Below are positions 16,946 to 25,062 of a stretch of DNA of 64,000 nucleotides, in pieces. A program made the position numbers and the translations under genes. The notes beneath the pieces were generated by a model, which saw only the letters and a list, made by a program, of their open reading frames with translations, was not told where the DNA came from and searched no databases. Origin of the DNA: Variovorax paradoxus (GTDB taxonomy: Bacteria; Pseudomonadota; Gammaproteobacteria; Burkholderiales; Burkholderiaceae_C). Where the stretch lies: NCBI RefSeq assembly GCF_018614915.1, contig NZ_JAGGNU010000017.1, positions 186,001 to 250,000 on the forward strand. Direction: 5' to 3'. The stretch's first letter is position 1; each line of letters starts with the position of its first letter.

Positions 16946-18391
16946 TCAGGCCAGAGGCCCGCGGTTGCGGTAAACAATCGGCTTCGATGGCAGCGGCTTC
17001 GTGCTCGCGAAGCGGCGCATCATGTAGGCGTACCGGACGGCCGATAACACGTCGTCGTCCAGCTTCACAATCTTTCCGTCCTTGCGGTGGTACATCCGCA
17101 TTTCCTCGAAGAACGGCGCCAGGTGCTTGAACACCTTGAAGCGGCCAGACAGCATGCGGTCCAGGATCTCCTGCACGCCAGCCTCCACGCCGTTGCCGCC
17201 GCTTCCCTCGATCAGCTCGCCCTTGTCGTTGGGGACAGGCGGGTGTGTCGCCTTGTCCTTCAGCATCTTCAGGCCCTGCGCGTCGTACTGGTCCCGCAGC
17301 GCCTGGCCAGAGCCCTTGTCATGCTGCAGGCCATCGTGCGGCCATGCCCACGGCAACCACTCGCCCCAGGGCTTCACGGTCGCGGAGAACATCAGCGGCG
17401 TCTGCTCGCGCTGGCGGTGCACCGCCGTCACATAGATCACGTCCGCGTCGCGGTCCCAGGCGATGCGGCCGGCAGCGCTCGGGTGATCCCAGCCGAAGTC
17501 AATGCCGCAGATCTGCGCCCAGTGCTTCGGAATCTCGAACGGCTCGACCGTGATCGACTCTTCGGTGACCGGGTAGATCTTGCCGCTGCCCAGCGTCGGA
17601 ATGCCCTTCGTGCGTGCCTCGCGCTCGTGCGCCGGGTAGCTGGCGATGATCGCGGCCCGCTGCTCCGGCGTGTAGTGCTCCGCGTCCTCGATCGTCATGC
17701 TTGTCACGCTGGTCCCCGGCACCTTGTCGAGCACGAAGCGCTTCACCGTGTTCGTCATGCCCTGCAGCGGCGTGAACGTCATCAGCACAATGCCGCCGGT
17801 CGCGTTCGTGCGGGTCAGCGACTCGGTGTAAATCTCTTCCTCGGGCTCTTCGTCCAGCCACACGAAGTCCAGCGTCTCGGCTTGGAACTTGGCGCGGCCC
17901 TGGTCGTAGCTCTTGAAGCCCAGCAGGCTCTCGCTCGCTTGGACATCGCCACCACCACCCCACCGAATCACCAGCGTGTCGATCGCGTCGGCCACGCCGC
18001 GCTTCATCGACTTGTCCTTGATCGCACTGGCCGGGATCGCCCCGGTGCCGATCGCGTTGATCCGGCCGCACAGCACGCGCTGCACCGAATCCCGCGTTAC
18101 CTCGCTTGTCACGCCAGCCGCCCAGCCCGCCACCGCCTTGTCAAAGGTGCGGCCAGGCCACCAGTCCGGATAGCGCCCGGTCAGGTGCATCGAGGTTTCG
18201 AAGCCGGCGGACCACGTCTTGCCCACCTGGTTGGCCGCCATCAGCAGCCGCTCGCGGTAGGTCTTGCCGGCAGCGTGGAACTCGACTTGCTTGGCGTAGG
18301 CCTTGTAGTCCCGCAGCCTGTTCTCTCGCTTGCGCCGCTGCTTTTCCTCGTGCAGCGCGATCAATTCAAGCTTCTGGCCGCGGGTCAGCAT
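16946..18391 (-). CDS. Terminase large subunit (packaging ATPase-nuclease)
   Basis: A 481-aa protein starting at MLTRGQKLEL (ATG 18391), which overlaps the small-subunit gene by 26 bases. An upstream ATG at 18439 would add 16 basic residues and is less likely. The ATPase P-loop is ANQVGKT at 53-59, and Walker B with the catalytic Glu is DFVWLDEE at 175-182. A TFTPLQG coupling motif lies near 205-211. The RNase H-like nuclease begins at ICGIDFGWDHP, with D298 as first metal ligand, and continues to a final DDDVLSAVRYAYMM block. It drives DNA into the prohead through the portal and cuts the concatemer. Confidence 0.9.
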   Translation of the reverse strand: MLTRGQKLELIALHEEKQRRKRENRLRDYKAYAKQVEFHAAGKTYRERLLMAANQVGKTWSAGFETSMHLTGRYPDWWPGRTFDKAVAGWAAGVTSEVTRDSVQRVLCGRINAIGTGAIPASAIKDKSMKRGVADAIDTLVIRWGGGGDVQASESLLGFKSYDQGRAKFQAETLDFVWLDEEPEEEIYTESLTRTNATGGIVLMTFTPLQGMTNTVKRFVLDKVPGTSVTSMTIEDAEHYTPEQRAAIIASYPAHEREARTKGIPTLGSGKIYPVTEESITVEPFEIPKHWAQICGIDFGWDHPSAAGRIAWDRDADVIYVTAVHRQREQTPLMFSATVKPWGEWLPWAWPHDGLQHDKGSGQALRDQYDAQGLKMLKDKATHPPVPNDKGELIEGSGGNGVEAGVQEILDRMLSGRFKVFKHLAPFFEEMRMYHRKDGKIVKLDDDVLSAVRYAYMMRRFASTKPLPSKPIVYRNRGPLA

Positions 18392-18854
18392 CACCAGAGG
18401 CTTTCTTCGCCTTCTCGATGGCGGCCAGCTTCGCGTCAAGCTGTTCGTCGGTCAGATCCGTGAACTGCGTGCGCTGCTCGATCTCGAGCTTCTCGCCGAA
18501 GCTGCCCGGGTCCGACTTCGAAGCCTTCCACCGGTAGTGGTGCGCGAGTTCCTTCGCCTTCGCCAGCGCGAACGGGTTGCGCGCGCCCTTCAGCACAGTC
18601 TCGGCCTGCTCGGCGTAGGTTCGAGCTGCAGAGACGCGAGCCTCGCGCACACGCGCGGAACGATCCGCATCAGAGGCAATCCAGCGTCCGAGCGTCGCGA
18701 TGCCAATCCCGAGTCCCTTCACGATCTCGGTCTGCGTCTCGCCTGCGGTCAGCTTGTCGCACAGCCATTCAACGCCCAGGCTGTCGAGCGTCTTCGCCTT
18801 ATCGCCCTTCTTCGCTGCCGCCTTCTTGGCCGGGGCGGCTTTCTTCGGTGTCAC
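18366..18854 (-). CDS. Terminase small subunit
   Basis: A 162-aa protein with a Lys/Ala-rich N-terminus (KKAAPAKKAAAKKGDKAK). A helix-turn-helix DNA recognition region follows at about 30-60 (WLCDKLTAGETQTEIVKGLG, then IATLGRWIASD). Next come a helical oligomerisation segment with the block NPFALAKAKELAHHYRWKA and a C-terminal coiled coil. It recognises the packaging start site and regulates the large subunit. It overlaps the large-subunit gene by 26 bases and the preceding 78-aa gene by 4. Confidence 0.85.
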   Translation of the reverse strand: MTPKKAAPAKKAAAKKGDKAKTLDSLGVEWLCDKLTAGETQTEIVKGLGIGIATLGRWIASDADRSARVREARVSAARTYAEQAETVLKGARNPFALAKAKELAHHYRWKASKSDPGSFGEKLEIEQRTQFTDLTDEQLDAKLAAIEKAKKASGDADPRPEA

Positions 18855-19087
18855 GGGAGGCCCCTGAGCCGCGCTTCGGCTTTCTTGATGGCGCCCAAGG
18901 CTTTCATCTCCTGCTCACGCACCCAGTCCATGAACGACAGGTACAGCTCGCGCGAGCGCCGATCGGGCCAGCCCTTCGCCGTCACGCGGACAGCATCGAA
19001 GCGCTCGGGGATCGGGTAATCGCCGTAGACGCCCATCCAGACGTTGACGATGTGCTCCGACAAAGTCGGTTCGGTGGTTGTGGTCAT
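18851..19087 (-). CDS. Hypothetical protein at the start of the late operon (78 aa)
   Basis: A 78-aa protein with aromatic-rich helical sequence (HIVNVWMGVYGDYPIPERFD, then LYLSFMDWVREQEMKALGA). It is preceded by an AAGGAAG ribosome binding site. Its stop overlaps TerS (ATGA). It is the first well-supported gene after the late terminator. No family was recognised. Confidence 0.65.
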   Translation of the reverse strand: MTTTTEPTLSEHIVNVWMGVYGDYPIPERFDAVRVTAKGWPDRRSRELYLSFMDWVREQEMKALGAIKKAEARLRGLP

Positions 19088-19289
19088 GGTTCGGGGCTTC
19101 CTTGGCTTATCCGAGTAGGTGCGCCCATCGGGCTGCGCCGTTGCCGGCGCTGGGCGCTGCCGGTCGCGATACCCCTGATTGCACGGTGTCGCAGTCGTGG
19201 ACTTCTTCCCGCCATTTGCCCGTGGCGGGCCGCGTCAGGTTCGCGGGTTCAAGCGGGGGTCGAAAAGAAGCAGGCACTTCCCCTGCATG

Positions 19290-19382
19290 TCACGGTGCCA
19301 GGTGGTCCAGCACCACGGTGTTAAGCCGCTGATCGGGCGTGCGTCCCCATTGGTCGGAATGGGCCCTTCGGTTCTTCTTCAT
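19290..19382 (-). CDS. Possible 30-aa leader-region peptide
   Basis: An open frame reading MKKNRRAHSDQWGRTPDQR and ending in LDHLAP lies between the late terminator and the first late gene. A CGGGG stretch precedes the ATG at a weak distance. The Trp and charged composition look protein-like, but the reading frame is short, so this is a low-confidence call. The rest of the 500-base interval 19088-19587 holds the late promoter and terminator and shows nothing else I can support. Confidence 0.25.
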   Translation of the reverse strand: MKKNRRAHSDQWGRTPDQRLNTVVLDHLAP

Positions 19383-19452
19383 CCCCGAGCCACGGCCAGG
19401 GGCCGGCTTTGCTACGAAGCCGAGGATCTGCGCGACGAGTCGAGCCCAAACG

Positions 19453-19477
19453 AAAAAGCCCTCCATTGCGGAGGGCT
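19453..19477 (-). terminator. Intrinsic terminator ahead of the late operon (tR'-like)
   Basis: On the minus strand an AGCCCTCC/GGAGGGCT stem (8 bp, 5-base loop, 19457-19477) is followed by a run of five U. It lies about 75 bases beyond the predicted late start site and 110 bases beyond the Q-like gene. This is where lambdoid phages place the terminator that Q overrides. Confidence 0.8.
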
Positions 19478-19560
19478 CGGGAACTCTGAGCTTTACCGGC
19501 AGCGCCGCCTCCTATCATGGACGGGCTGCCCTTGGTGCCATTGCTCAGCAGTTGGGCAAT

Positions 19561-19589
19561 ATTGTAGGCGAATTGTCGCGCGTTGTCTC
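19561..19589 (-). promoter_or_regulatory. Candidate late promoter (PR'-like)
   Basis: Minus-strand GAGACA (19589-19584), a 17-base spacer and TACAAT (19566-19561) make a good sigma70 match (4/6 and 5/6). The -35 box overlaps the stop codon of the Q-like gene. The start site would be near 19554, giving a short leader that runs into the terminator at 19477-19453. Confidence 0.6.
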
Positions 19590-20091
19590 AGACCTTTCGA
19601 TTGATCAGCATCTGGCGCCCCTCATACAGCAGATCGGCGAGCCCTTCCATCGTGGTGCCGATCGACATGCAAGCGCGACGCGGGTTCACCGGCCGAACGT
19701 AGCACCAGTTCAACGCCGCCGCGTGCTTCTCCGGCAGCGCCGTGACGCCCTGCGCGATGCGGATCGCGTCCGCCCTGTCGATCGTGCTGGTCGAGGCGTT
19801 GCGGTCGGAGCGCACGCGCGGCGGCGGCGCGGCAAGGCGGAACATCGGCGACGACGAGTTGGCAGGCGTGCCCTTGCACCAGGCGCCCCAGTTCCGCAGC
19901 CGGCCGTCGATGTCGTTGTGATCCCAGGCGACAGCGTGGAAGTCGATCGTCGGCGTCCCCTTGGCCCGGCGCGGCACCGGGTTGGGCGCGGCCGGCTTCG
20001 GCGGGGGCGGCGGTTCGGCGCTGCGCACCGCTTCCGCGGTGGCGATTGCCGCCCACATTTCTACAAGGCTTTTCGTCGTCGCGTTGGTCAA
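19588..20091 (-). CDS. Q-like late antiterminator candidate (167 aa)
   Basis: TTG 20091 overlaps the upstream stop (TTGA). The N-terminal 60 residues are Pro/Ala-rich. The middle has DNDIDGRLRNWGAWCKG-type sequence, seen here as HNDIDGRLRNWGAWCKG. The C-terminal half resembles a sigma-region-4-like or antitermination domain: ADAIRIAQGVTALPEKHAAA, then LNWCYVRPVNPRRACMSIG, then TTMEGLADLLYEGRQMLINR. Proteins of this form occupy the Q position in beta-proteobacterial phages. Here the gene directly precedes a promoter-terminator pair and the late genes. Function as an antiterminator is inferred from synteny and pattern. Confidence 0.6.
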   Translation of the reverse strand: MTNATTKSLVEMWAAIATAEAVRSAEPPPPPKPAAPNPVPRRAKGTPTIDFHAVAWDHNDIDGRLRNWGAWCKGTPANSSSPMFRLAAPPPRVRSDRNASTSTIDRADAIRIAQGVTALPEKHAAALNWCYVRPVNPRRACMSIGTTMEGLADLLYEGRQMLINRKV

Positions 20092-20279
20092 GGCAGGAAC
20101 CCCATGCGTTGCTTCTTCGGCGGTTCGACCGCCCTCCCCGTCACTTCCTTCACGACCTCGTGCAACTTGGCGACCACGTCGTCGAGCGGTTCCCGGGTGT
20201 CGGACACCGAGTGCGCGCTGCCGCACACGCCGAGGATGCTCGGCTCCCAGTAGTCGTCATCGCTGCGCCGCGGGGTCAT
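20088..20279 (-). CDS. Small hypothetical early protein (63 aa)
   Basis: An acidic then basic 63-aa protein (MTPRRSDDDYWEPSILGVC, with a helix near VVAKLHEVVKEVTGRAV). It overlaps the preceding gene by one base and the Q-like gene by four. It is likely expressed with the early operon. No family was recognised. Confidence 0.55.
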   Translation of the reverse strand: MTPRRSDDDYWEPSILGVCGSAHSVSDTREPLDDVVAKLHEVVKEVTGRAVEPPKKQRMGFLP

Positions 20280-20713
20280 CAGACTTCGATCTGCTGCAGC
20301 ACGGACTGGATGCGCGCGATCGTGCTGAGGGCCTGGCTGCGCGCGTTGATGACGATGCCGGCGATCTCGCTGCGCACGGGCGGCGGGGCCATGCCGCCAC
20401 GCAATGCGCTTTCCTTGCTCTCCGACCCGATGCTTTCGTTCAAGACCGGGCGCACGCGGTCGATCAGCAGCCCCGCCATCGAGTCGAGCTCGGCGAGGGT
20501 CTGCTGCAGTTGGTCGAGCTCCACATGCACCGGCGAACGATCGCGGCCGAGGGAACCGGCTTGGATCGAGCCGAACGCTTGGCTGTTCTGCGCGCCCTGG
20601 CCAGCCGCCAGCATCGACTCGGCGGCTCGATTGGCGCGCTGCGCGCCTGCGCTCAGGCTGTCGATCGCGGGATAGCGTTGCAGGGCGTCGCGTAGTTCAA
20701 ACTTGTCGTTCAT
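20279..20713 (-). CDS. Helical hypothetical early protein (144 aa)
   Basis: Predicted to be largely alpha-helical, with leucine-spaced segments (VELDQLQQTLAELDSMAGLL and SQALSTIARIQSVLQQIEV) that could form a coiled coil. It has no cysteine or obvious catalytic motif. It is set 25 bases after the zinc-ribbon gene in the early operon. Function unknown. Confidence 0.6.
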   Translation of the reverse strand: MNDKFELRDALQRYPAIDSLSAGAQRANRAAESMLAAGQGAQNSQAFGSIQAGSLGRDRSPVHVELDQLQQTLAELDSMAGLLIDRVRPVLNESIGSESKESALRGGMAPPPVRSEIAGIVINARSQALSTIARIQSVLQQIEV

Positions 20714-20738
20714 CGCTGGCTTTCAGTGGTTGAGGAAA

Positions 20739-21119
20739 TCAGAAGTCGCCGGAGGCGCCACCGCCCCCGAAGTCGCCACCGCCGCCCGAGCTGTAGCTGG
20801 GCGCCGGTGAAGGTGAAGGTGCCGAGTAGCTCGTGTCGAAGTCGACGATCGGCGCAGGGGCGTAGTACGGGGCAGGTGCGGGCTCGCTGCTGCGCCGGGA
20901 TCTGGAAGCGGCCGAGGGCTTCGTGCGCTGCCACGGTGTCGGCCGGCGGCAGTGCGAGCACTCGTCATCGTTCGGGCCGATCGGCGCGCCGCAACTCGAG
21001 CAGTCGGGCGGCTTCGGCGAGGGCGAGCCCCGGCCGATCCGATCAAGATCAATGGCAGCCTGCACCACGAGCGCCCAGGGCATGGAGTTCTCAGCGGCCA
21101 GCGCCCATTGCAAACGCAT
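20739..21119 (-). CDS. Zinc-ribbon protein with Gly/Ser-rich tail (126 aa)
   Basis: A CSSCGAPI...CSHC zinc ribbon (two CxxC pairs, around residues 40-58) follows a short amphipathic helix (MPWALVVQAAIDLDRIGRG). The C-terminal half is low complexity, with Pro/Ser/Tyr and then Gly runs ending GGGGASGDF. The start is uncertain. ATG 21119 overlaps the upstream gene by 29 bases, and ATG 21083 lies 8 bases after its stop; neither has a strong ribosome site. Zinc binding is well supported. The role is unknown, possibly nucleic-acid or replication-complex binding. Confidence 0.6.
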   Translation of the reverse strand: MRLQWALAAENSMPWALVVQAAIDLDRIGRGSPSPKPPDCSSCGAPIGPNDDECSHCRRPTPWQRTKPSAASRSRRSSEPAPAPYYAPAPIVDFDTSYSAPSPSPAPSYSSGGGGDFGGGGASGDF

Positions 21120-21393
21120 AGGTGCCGTCGGCTTGCCGCCGCGCCTCTGTGCGGGCATCGACGATGGGATGAAATTCGCCAGCGAAGCGGTCGACGTTCG
21201 CGATGGTGCCGATGAACAGCGGCACATAGTCCATGCGCCGGTTCTCGTTGAAGGCGGCGAGGTTGGACGCGAACATCTTCGAGATCGGCTCGATGTGCAG
21301 CGCGTTCTGGCTCTGGCTCCAGAGCAATACCCAAGGCTCCTGCGCTTCGGCAGCGGGCGGCGGGTTGAGGGATTCGACGGGGTGGGTGTTCAC
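21091..21393 (-). CDS. Hypothetical early protein (100 aa)
   Basis: GTG 21393 overlaps the helicase stop (GTGA). The sequence reads as a small mixed alpha/beta protein: PWVLLWSQSQNALHIEPISK, then NENRRMDYVPLFIGTIANVD, then FHPIVDARTEARRQADGTYA. It follows the primase-helicase gene and precedes the zinc-ribbon gene in the replication module. No family was recognised. Confidence 0.6.
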   Translation of the reverse strand: MNTHPVESLNPPPAAEAQEPWVLLWSQSQNALHIEPISKMFASNLAAFNENRRMDYVPLFIGTIANVDRFAGEFHPIVDARTEARRQADGTYAFAMGAGR

Positions 21394-23219
21394 GATGCGG
21401 GCTCCTGGTCTTGGTTTGAGAAAGGGACGTAGAAAAGCGGGTAGCGCCGCGGCTGCGAGCGGTACTGCATGGACGGTTTGTGGAACCACAGCTTCAGCGT
21501 GAAATCCTGGTGTTCGCCGTAGCGGGCCTTCATCAGGATCAGCTTTGCATCCGGCTCTTCCTTCTGCTTTTCCCAAGCAGCGACAGAATCGGGGTCGTTC
21601 GGGTCGAAGGGCGCTTCGTCCTTCTGGGCGCGCCAGATCGAAAACACGTTGTCGGCGCCGTTGACGATGCCACCAGCACCAGCAACGTCCATCTTTCCGG
21701 GCGCGTGGTCCTCGTCCTTCTGCTTGCGCGGATGGGCCACGAGGTGGACGTGCGCACCGTGCGCCTTCTTGAACGAGACGATCTTCTGCACGGCCTCGTT
21801 CTGCTTGGTGATCGCGCCGACGCCGTCCGAGGGAACGTCGATCATCATCAAGCTGTCGATGACGAAGTGCCGCACCCCGTAGCGTCGCGCGGCATAGGCG
21901 AACACCTCCAGCAGCCGATCGAGCTTGGCCATGCCCAACAGATCGAAGAGCCAGCACTTTTCGCGCAGCCACGCTCCGACAGCCCTGATGTACTCGCGCG
22001 CCGGCCGGTGGAGCCCCGTCGCCTGCTTGTGCAATCGCTGCAGGTGCTTGTCCGGCGGGATCTCCCCCGAGAACACCACCACTCGCTCGCCCTGCGCCAT
22101 CAGCCCGAGCAGGACCTGGTCGAGCATCAGGCTCTTCCCGTGGCCGTTGATACCGGTCCAGCAGGTGTATTCGCCGCTGCGGAACTCGAAGAAGTCGAAA
22201 TCGCGGTCGAACTTGATGCGCGGATCGCGCGGCGCGTCCGGGTCCGGATAGAACAGGGCTTCAACCTCGCCGGTGAAGTCGTCGGCGTTGCGCAGCTCGT
22301 CCGGATCGAGCGGCTTCGCGTCGTCCATGGCCTGCTGAAAGTCCACGGCTTCGGCGCCGTCCTGCAGCCACTGGTTCGCGTCCTTCGCGCCCAGGCGCAC
22401 GCGCCGGCAGCGCTCCACGCCCAGCCGCTGGATCACTTCCTTCGCGCCCTTGTCGCCCTGCTCGTCACCGTCGAAGCAGACCAGGATCTCGTCGAAGCGC
22501 TCCAGCTTGTCCCAGTCAGTTTCGAGCCACTGGTGATTGCCCGCACCGGCATTCACCGACAGCGCGGGAATGCGCATCTGGTGCAGCGTCATGGCGTCGA
22601 TCTCGCCTTCGGTGATCGTGACGACCCGGGCTTTTCGATCGATCAGGTGCCAGCCGAAAAGGCACGGCGCGGTGCCGGCCTCCTGCCGCATGTCCTTCTT
22701 CTCGTCGGGGTTGCGGTACTTCGCGTTGATCAGCGTCGCGCCGGCCTGGTCGAAGTACGGGAACACCGCATAGGCCTTGCTGCCCGACTGCTGCTCGCCG
22801 ATCTTGAACGCGGCGATCGTCTCGGCGGTCAAGCCCCGGCCCGTCAACCACTCGTGCACGCGGTGCTTCGGCGTCCGCATGTCCTGCGGCCTGGCCGGCA
22901 GCCGGTAGGTCTTCTCCGGCGGCTTCGGGAAGTCGTCGCGAATGCCGAGGTACTGCTTGGCCTCCTTCATCGCTTCGACGATGTCGAGGCCGCGGCAAGC
23001 CATCCACAGGTCCAGCAGATCGCCGCCGTCGTCGCCAGCGAAGTCCTTCCAGACCCCTGCCTTCGCGCCGCGGATGCACACCGAGAGGCTGTCGCCCGCC
23101 TCGCCGCTGGTGTTGCCGGCCTTCCACTCGGCCGCCTTCTGCTTGCCCTGCGGCAGCAGGTAGCGCGCGATCTCGGCCGCCTGCGAAGCCATGCGCTGCT
23201 TGAGCTCGCCCGCGTTCAA
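21390..23219 (-). CDS. Phage primase-helicase (TOPRIM + DnaB-type RecA helicase)
   Basis: A 609-aa T7 gp4-like protein. TTG 23219 overlaps the upstream stop (TTGA) and is preferred; an in-frame ATG lies nine codons further. The N-terminal part is a primase-like region, with GVWKDFAGDDGGDLLDLWM near residues 55-75. The TOPRIM segment shows VVTITEGEIDAMT and EILVCFDGDEQGDKGA. The helicase core has a P-loop in CWTGINGHGKSLML, Walker B in HFVIDSLMMID and a VHLVAHPRKQ sensor strand. It unwinds and primes at the phage fork. The N-terminal zinc motif of classical primases is not obvious, so priming may depend on host factors. Confidence 0.85.
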   Translation of the reverse strand: MNAGELKQRMASQAAEIARYLLPQGKQKAAEWKAGNTSGEAGDSLSVCIRGAKAGVWKDFAGDDGGDLLDLWMACRGLDIVEAMKEAKQYLGIRDDFPKPPEKTYRLPARPQDMRTPKHRVHEWLTGRGLTAETIAAFKIGEQQSGSKAYAVFPYFDQAGATLINAKYRNPDEKKDMRQEAGTAPCLFGWHLIDRKARVVTITEGEIDAMTLHQMRIPALSVNAGAGNHQWLETDWDKLERFDEILVCFDGDEQGDKGAKEVIQRLGVERCRRVRLGAKDANQWLQDGAEAVDFQQAMDDAKPLDPDELRNADDFTGEVEALFYPDPDAPRDPRIKFDRDFDFFEFRSGEYTCWTGINGHGKSLMLDQVLLGLMAQGERVVVFSGEIPPDKHLQRLHKQATGLHRPAREYIRAVGAWLREKCWLFDLLGMAKLDRLLEVFAYAARRYGVRHFVIDSLMMIDVPSDGVGAITKQNEAVQKIVSFKKAHGAHVHLVAHPRKQKDEDHAPGKMDVAGAGGIVNGADNVFSIWRAQKDEAPFDPNDPDSVAAWEKQKEEPDAKLILMKARYGEHQDFTLKLWFHKPSMQYRSQPRRYPLFYVPFSNQDQEPAS

Positions 23220-24298
23220 GCTGGCGCCCCTTCGGCCATGAGGCGGCCGTCTCGGTACTGGCGGTAGTTGCCGATGTGGCAACGCGCGTTTTCCGCCTCG
23301 GCTGGATGGTCGAAGCCAGCCACCTGCCACCACGTCCGCCCGCTCACGTCCACCGGCGCCGTCGCCTTGGCGCCCGGAATCTCGTCATCCCACCGGCCCT
23401 CGTTCAACCAGGTCGACGGGTGCGGGATGAATCGCCCGTTCTCCCGCCGATCGAGATGCGGGCGCTGCGCGGCCAGCGCGCCGAGGATCTTCGCCTGCAG
23501 CACAGCGTCGGGAGCGAGCCTGTTCCAGGTCTTCACCGCCGCACCCCTGCCCTTCTTGCGCGGGTAGGCGGCATAGAACACGTCGAACCCCTCCCCCGGT
23601 TCTTCGGCAGTCGATCGGCGCCGCCGCCCCCCTTGGGGGGTATGGGGGGTATTTAGTAATCCTTCTCCCTTTCCTTCTCCTTCTCCCTTTAAGAGCGTTT
23701 TCCGTGGGATTTCCGGAGGCGTTCCGCCGGAAAGGGTGAAGTCTTCCGCTGGAAAATCTTTGCTTTCCACTGGAACGGTCGCGGCTGGCTTCGTCGTTCC
23801 GTTGGATTCGAATGCAGCAGTCAGGGGAAAGTGCTCGGCTTTCCAGTCGTCGAACGTCGGAACAGGCACCACGGGCTGGCCCTCGTCCGCGCGCTTCTTG
23901 TTCTCTTTCCGCAGGCGATCGTCCAGTTTCTTGAAGGCGTACTTGAGTTTTCCGTCCCATGCGGCCAGCGCCTTCTCGGCGACAACCCGGTGATACCAGC
24001 GGCCGTCACTGCACAGCACGAACCCGTGCAGGGCCTCGGCCTTCACCTTCTGGAACTCGCCGCTGACCCGGCCATAGCCCGTCAGTTGCGACAGCTCGAT
24101 GTCGTCGTCAGGGACCGACGCCGCGGGCAACTGGTGCCAGGACGCCGACCAGAGCAGCACACCGGCGCGGAAGCCGTCACCGGTGCTGTGCGATGCAAAT
24201 CGGGAGTCGCGCAGGCGAGCCACGTCCAGCTCCATGCGCGGGAAGTTGCGGAGATCGCAGTCCGCCGGTGTCAGCGGCGATGCCTGTTCACTGGTCAC
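23216..24298 (-). CDS. Phage replication protein, DUF1376-type N-terminus with loader-like C-terminus
   Basis: A 360-aa protein. Residues 15-130 match the DUF1376 pattern, which starts with a DLRNFPRMELDVARLRDSRF-like block, then LLWSASWHQLPAASVPDDD, and SDGRWYHRVVAEKA. A Lys/Gly linker contains the run KGEGEGKGEGLLNTPHTPQGG. The C-terminal part has FYAAYPRKKGRGAAVKTW, then RFIPHPSTWLNEGRWDDE, common to phage replisome organisers and helicase loaders. It is followed with overlap by the helicase. It probably recruits the helicase to the phage origin. An origin may lie within this gene (see the purine-rich tract at 23665-23695), but that is unproven. Confidence 0.75.
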   Translation of the reverse strand: MTSEQASPLTPADCDLRNFPRMELDVARLRDSRFASHSTGDGFRAGVLLWSASWHQLPAASVPDDDIELSQLTGYGRVSGEFQKVKAEALHGFVLCSDGRWYHRVVAEKALAAWDGKLKYAFKKLDDRLRKENKKRADEGQPVVPVPTFDDWKAEHFPLTAAFESNGTTKPAATVPVESKDFPAEDFTLSGGTPPEIPRKTLLKGEGEGKGEGLLNTPHTPQGGRRRRSTAEEPGEGFDVFYAAYPRKKGRGAAVKTWNRLAPDAVLQAKILGALAAQRPHLDRRENGRFIPHPSTWLNEGRWDDEIPGAKATAPVDVSGRTWWQVAGFDHPAEAENARCHIGNYRQYRDGRLMAEGAPA

Positions 24299-24650
24299 CG
24301 CTGGAGGCTCCCTGCTCTTGGGCAGTAGCCTCGTGAGCGGCGAGCTCGGCTTCCATGCGCTCCATCTCCGCAGCGAATACCTCGGCGGACTCCACCTGCG
24401 CCTTGGTAAGCGCCGCGATCAGCTTCGGCACCACGTCGTTGTCGATCACGACATAGTGCGGCTTGGCGTCATCGAAACTCTGCTCCATCAGGATCACAGC
24501 CCCAGACCCGCCGGCATAGACGGCGAGCTTCTGCATCGTGTCGATCAGCATGCAGCCGCTCCCGCGCATTTCTGCCCAGGTCGGCCCCGTGTCCTCGGAG
24601 TCAATCCACCCTGCTTCCGGTGGGTTCGCTTTCTCGATCATCTCCAACAT
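24288..24650 (-). CDS. Hypothetical early protein (120 aa)
   Basis: Starts MLEMIEKANPPEAG at ATG 24650, overlapping the 36-aa gene by 13 bases; the upstream in-frame ATG 24758 would cover that gene entirely. The middle is an alpha/beta segment (GCMLIDTMQKLAVYAGGSG, then PHYVVIDNDVVPKLIAALTK). The C-terminus is an acidic helix (VFAAEMERMEAELAAHEA). It overlaps the replication gene by 11 bases. No family was recognised. Confidence 0.55.
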   Translation of the reverse strand: MLEMIEKANPPEAGWIDSEDTGPTWAEMRGSGCMLIDTMQKLAVYAGGSGAVILMEQSFDDAKPHYVVIDNDVVPKLIAALTKAQVESAEVFAAEMERMEAELAAHEATAQEQGASSGDQ

Positions 24651-24748
24651 CCAATCTCGTGATCCGTTGCCCACTTGGCACGGCCGAGGTCGCGGTGCAC
24701 GCGCAACCAGTACAGAAAATGAAACGCCCAGAGCACAGCGCGCCGCAT
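24638..24748 (-). CDS. Very small protein with a hydrophobic-aromatic N-terminus (36 aa)
   Basis: ATG 24748 overlaps the CII-like stop (TGATG). The sequence opens MRRAVLWAFHFLYWLRVHRD, a short amphipathic or membrane-seeking helix, and ends WATDHEIGCWR. The tight overlaps on both sides suggest it is translated. Its size makes the call uncertain. Confidence 0.45.
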   Translation of the reverse strand: MRRAVLWAFHFLYWLRVHRDLGRAKWATDHEIGCWR

Positions 24749-25059
24749 CAGTCGGCATCCTCGAAAATCAGCTTGGTCGGCGTCGTTTGGCTCATCGCCT
24801 TTTCGTAGAGCACCTCGAAGGCCGCGAAGGTCTTCGGGTCGACGCACTGGAAATCCGCCGGCACGCACTTGATGCCGAGATGCGCGAGGAAGAGAACGAC
24901 TTCTTCCAGGCGCTCGGTCTTGATGCGGCTGACGGTTGATTCGGAAAGCCCCATCGCCGAAGCCACGCCCGAGCCTCTTCCAGGCTCTTGCAGAGCGCGC
25001 AAAGCGAGCTGCACGCCCTTTCTGGCTCTTTCAGCGGGGGAAAGGGACGATGCAGACAT
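24748..25059 (-). CDS. CII-like phage transcription activator
   Basis: A 103-aa protein of the lambda CII type. A helix-turn-helix lies at about 26-48 (VASAMGLSESTVSRIKTER). The tetramerisation region after it contains VVLFLAHLGIKCVPADF. CII proteins bind direct repeats and activate repressor and integrase promoters when lysogeny is favoured. The gene lies three bases after the small membrane protein and precedes the replication genes, exactly where lambda has cII. The target repeats have not been identified here. Confidence 0.8.
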   Translation of the reverse strand: MSASSLSPAERARKGVQLALRALQEPGRGSGVASAMGLSESTVSRIKTERLEEVVLFLAHLGIKCVPADFQCVDPKTFAAFEVLYEKAMSQTTPTKLIFEDAD

Positions 25060-25062
25060 GAC

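Noticed and set aside
19200..19300. A tRNA-like GGTTCAAGC stretch near 19245
   Set aside because: The flanking bases do not form T, anticodon or acceptor stems on either strand.
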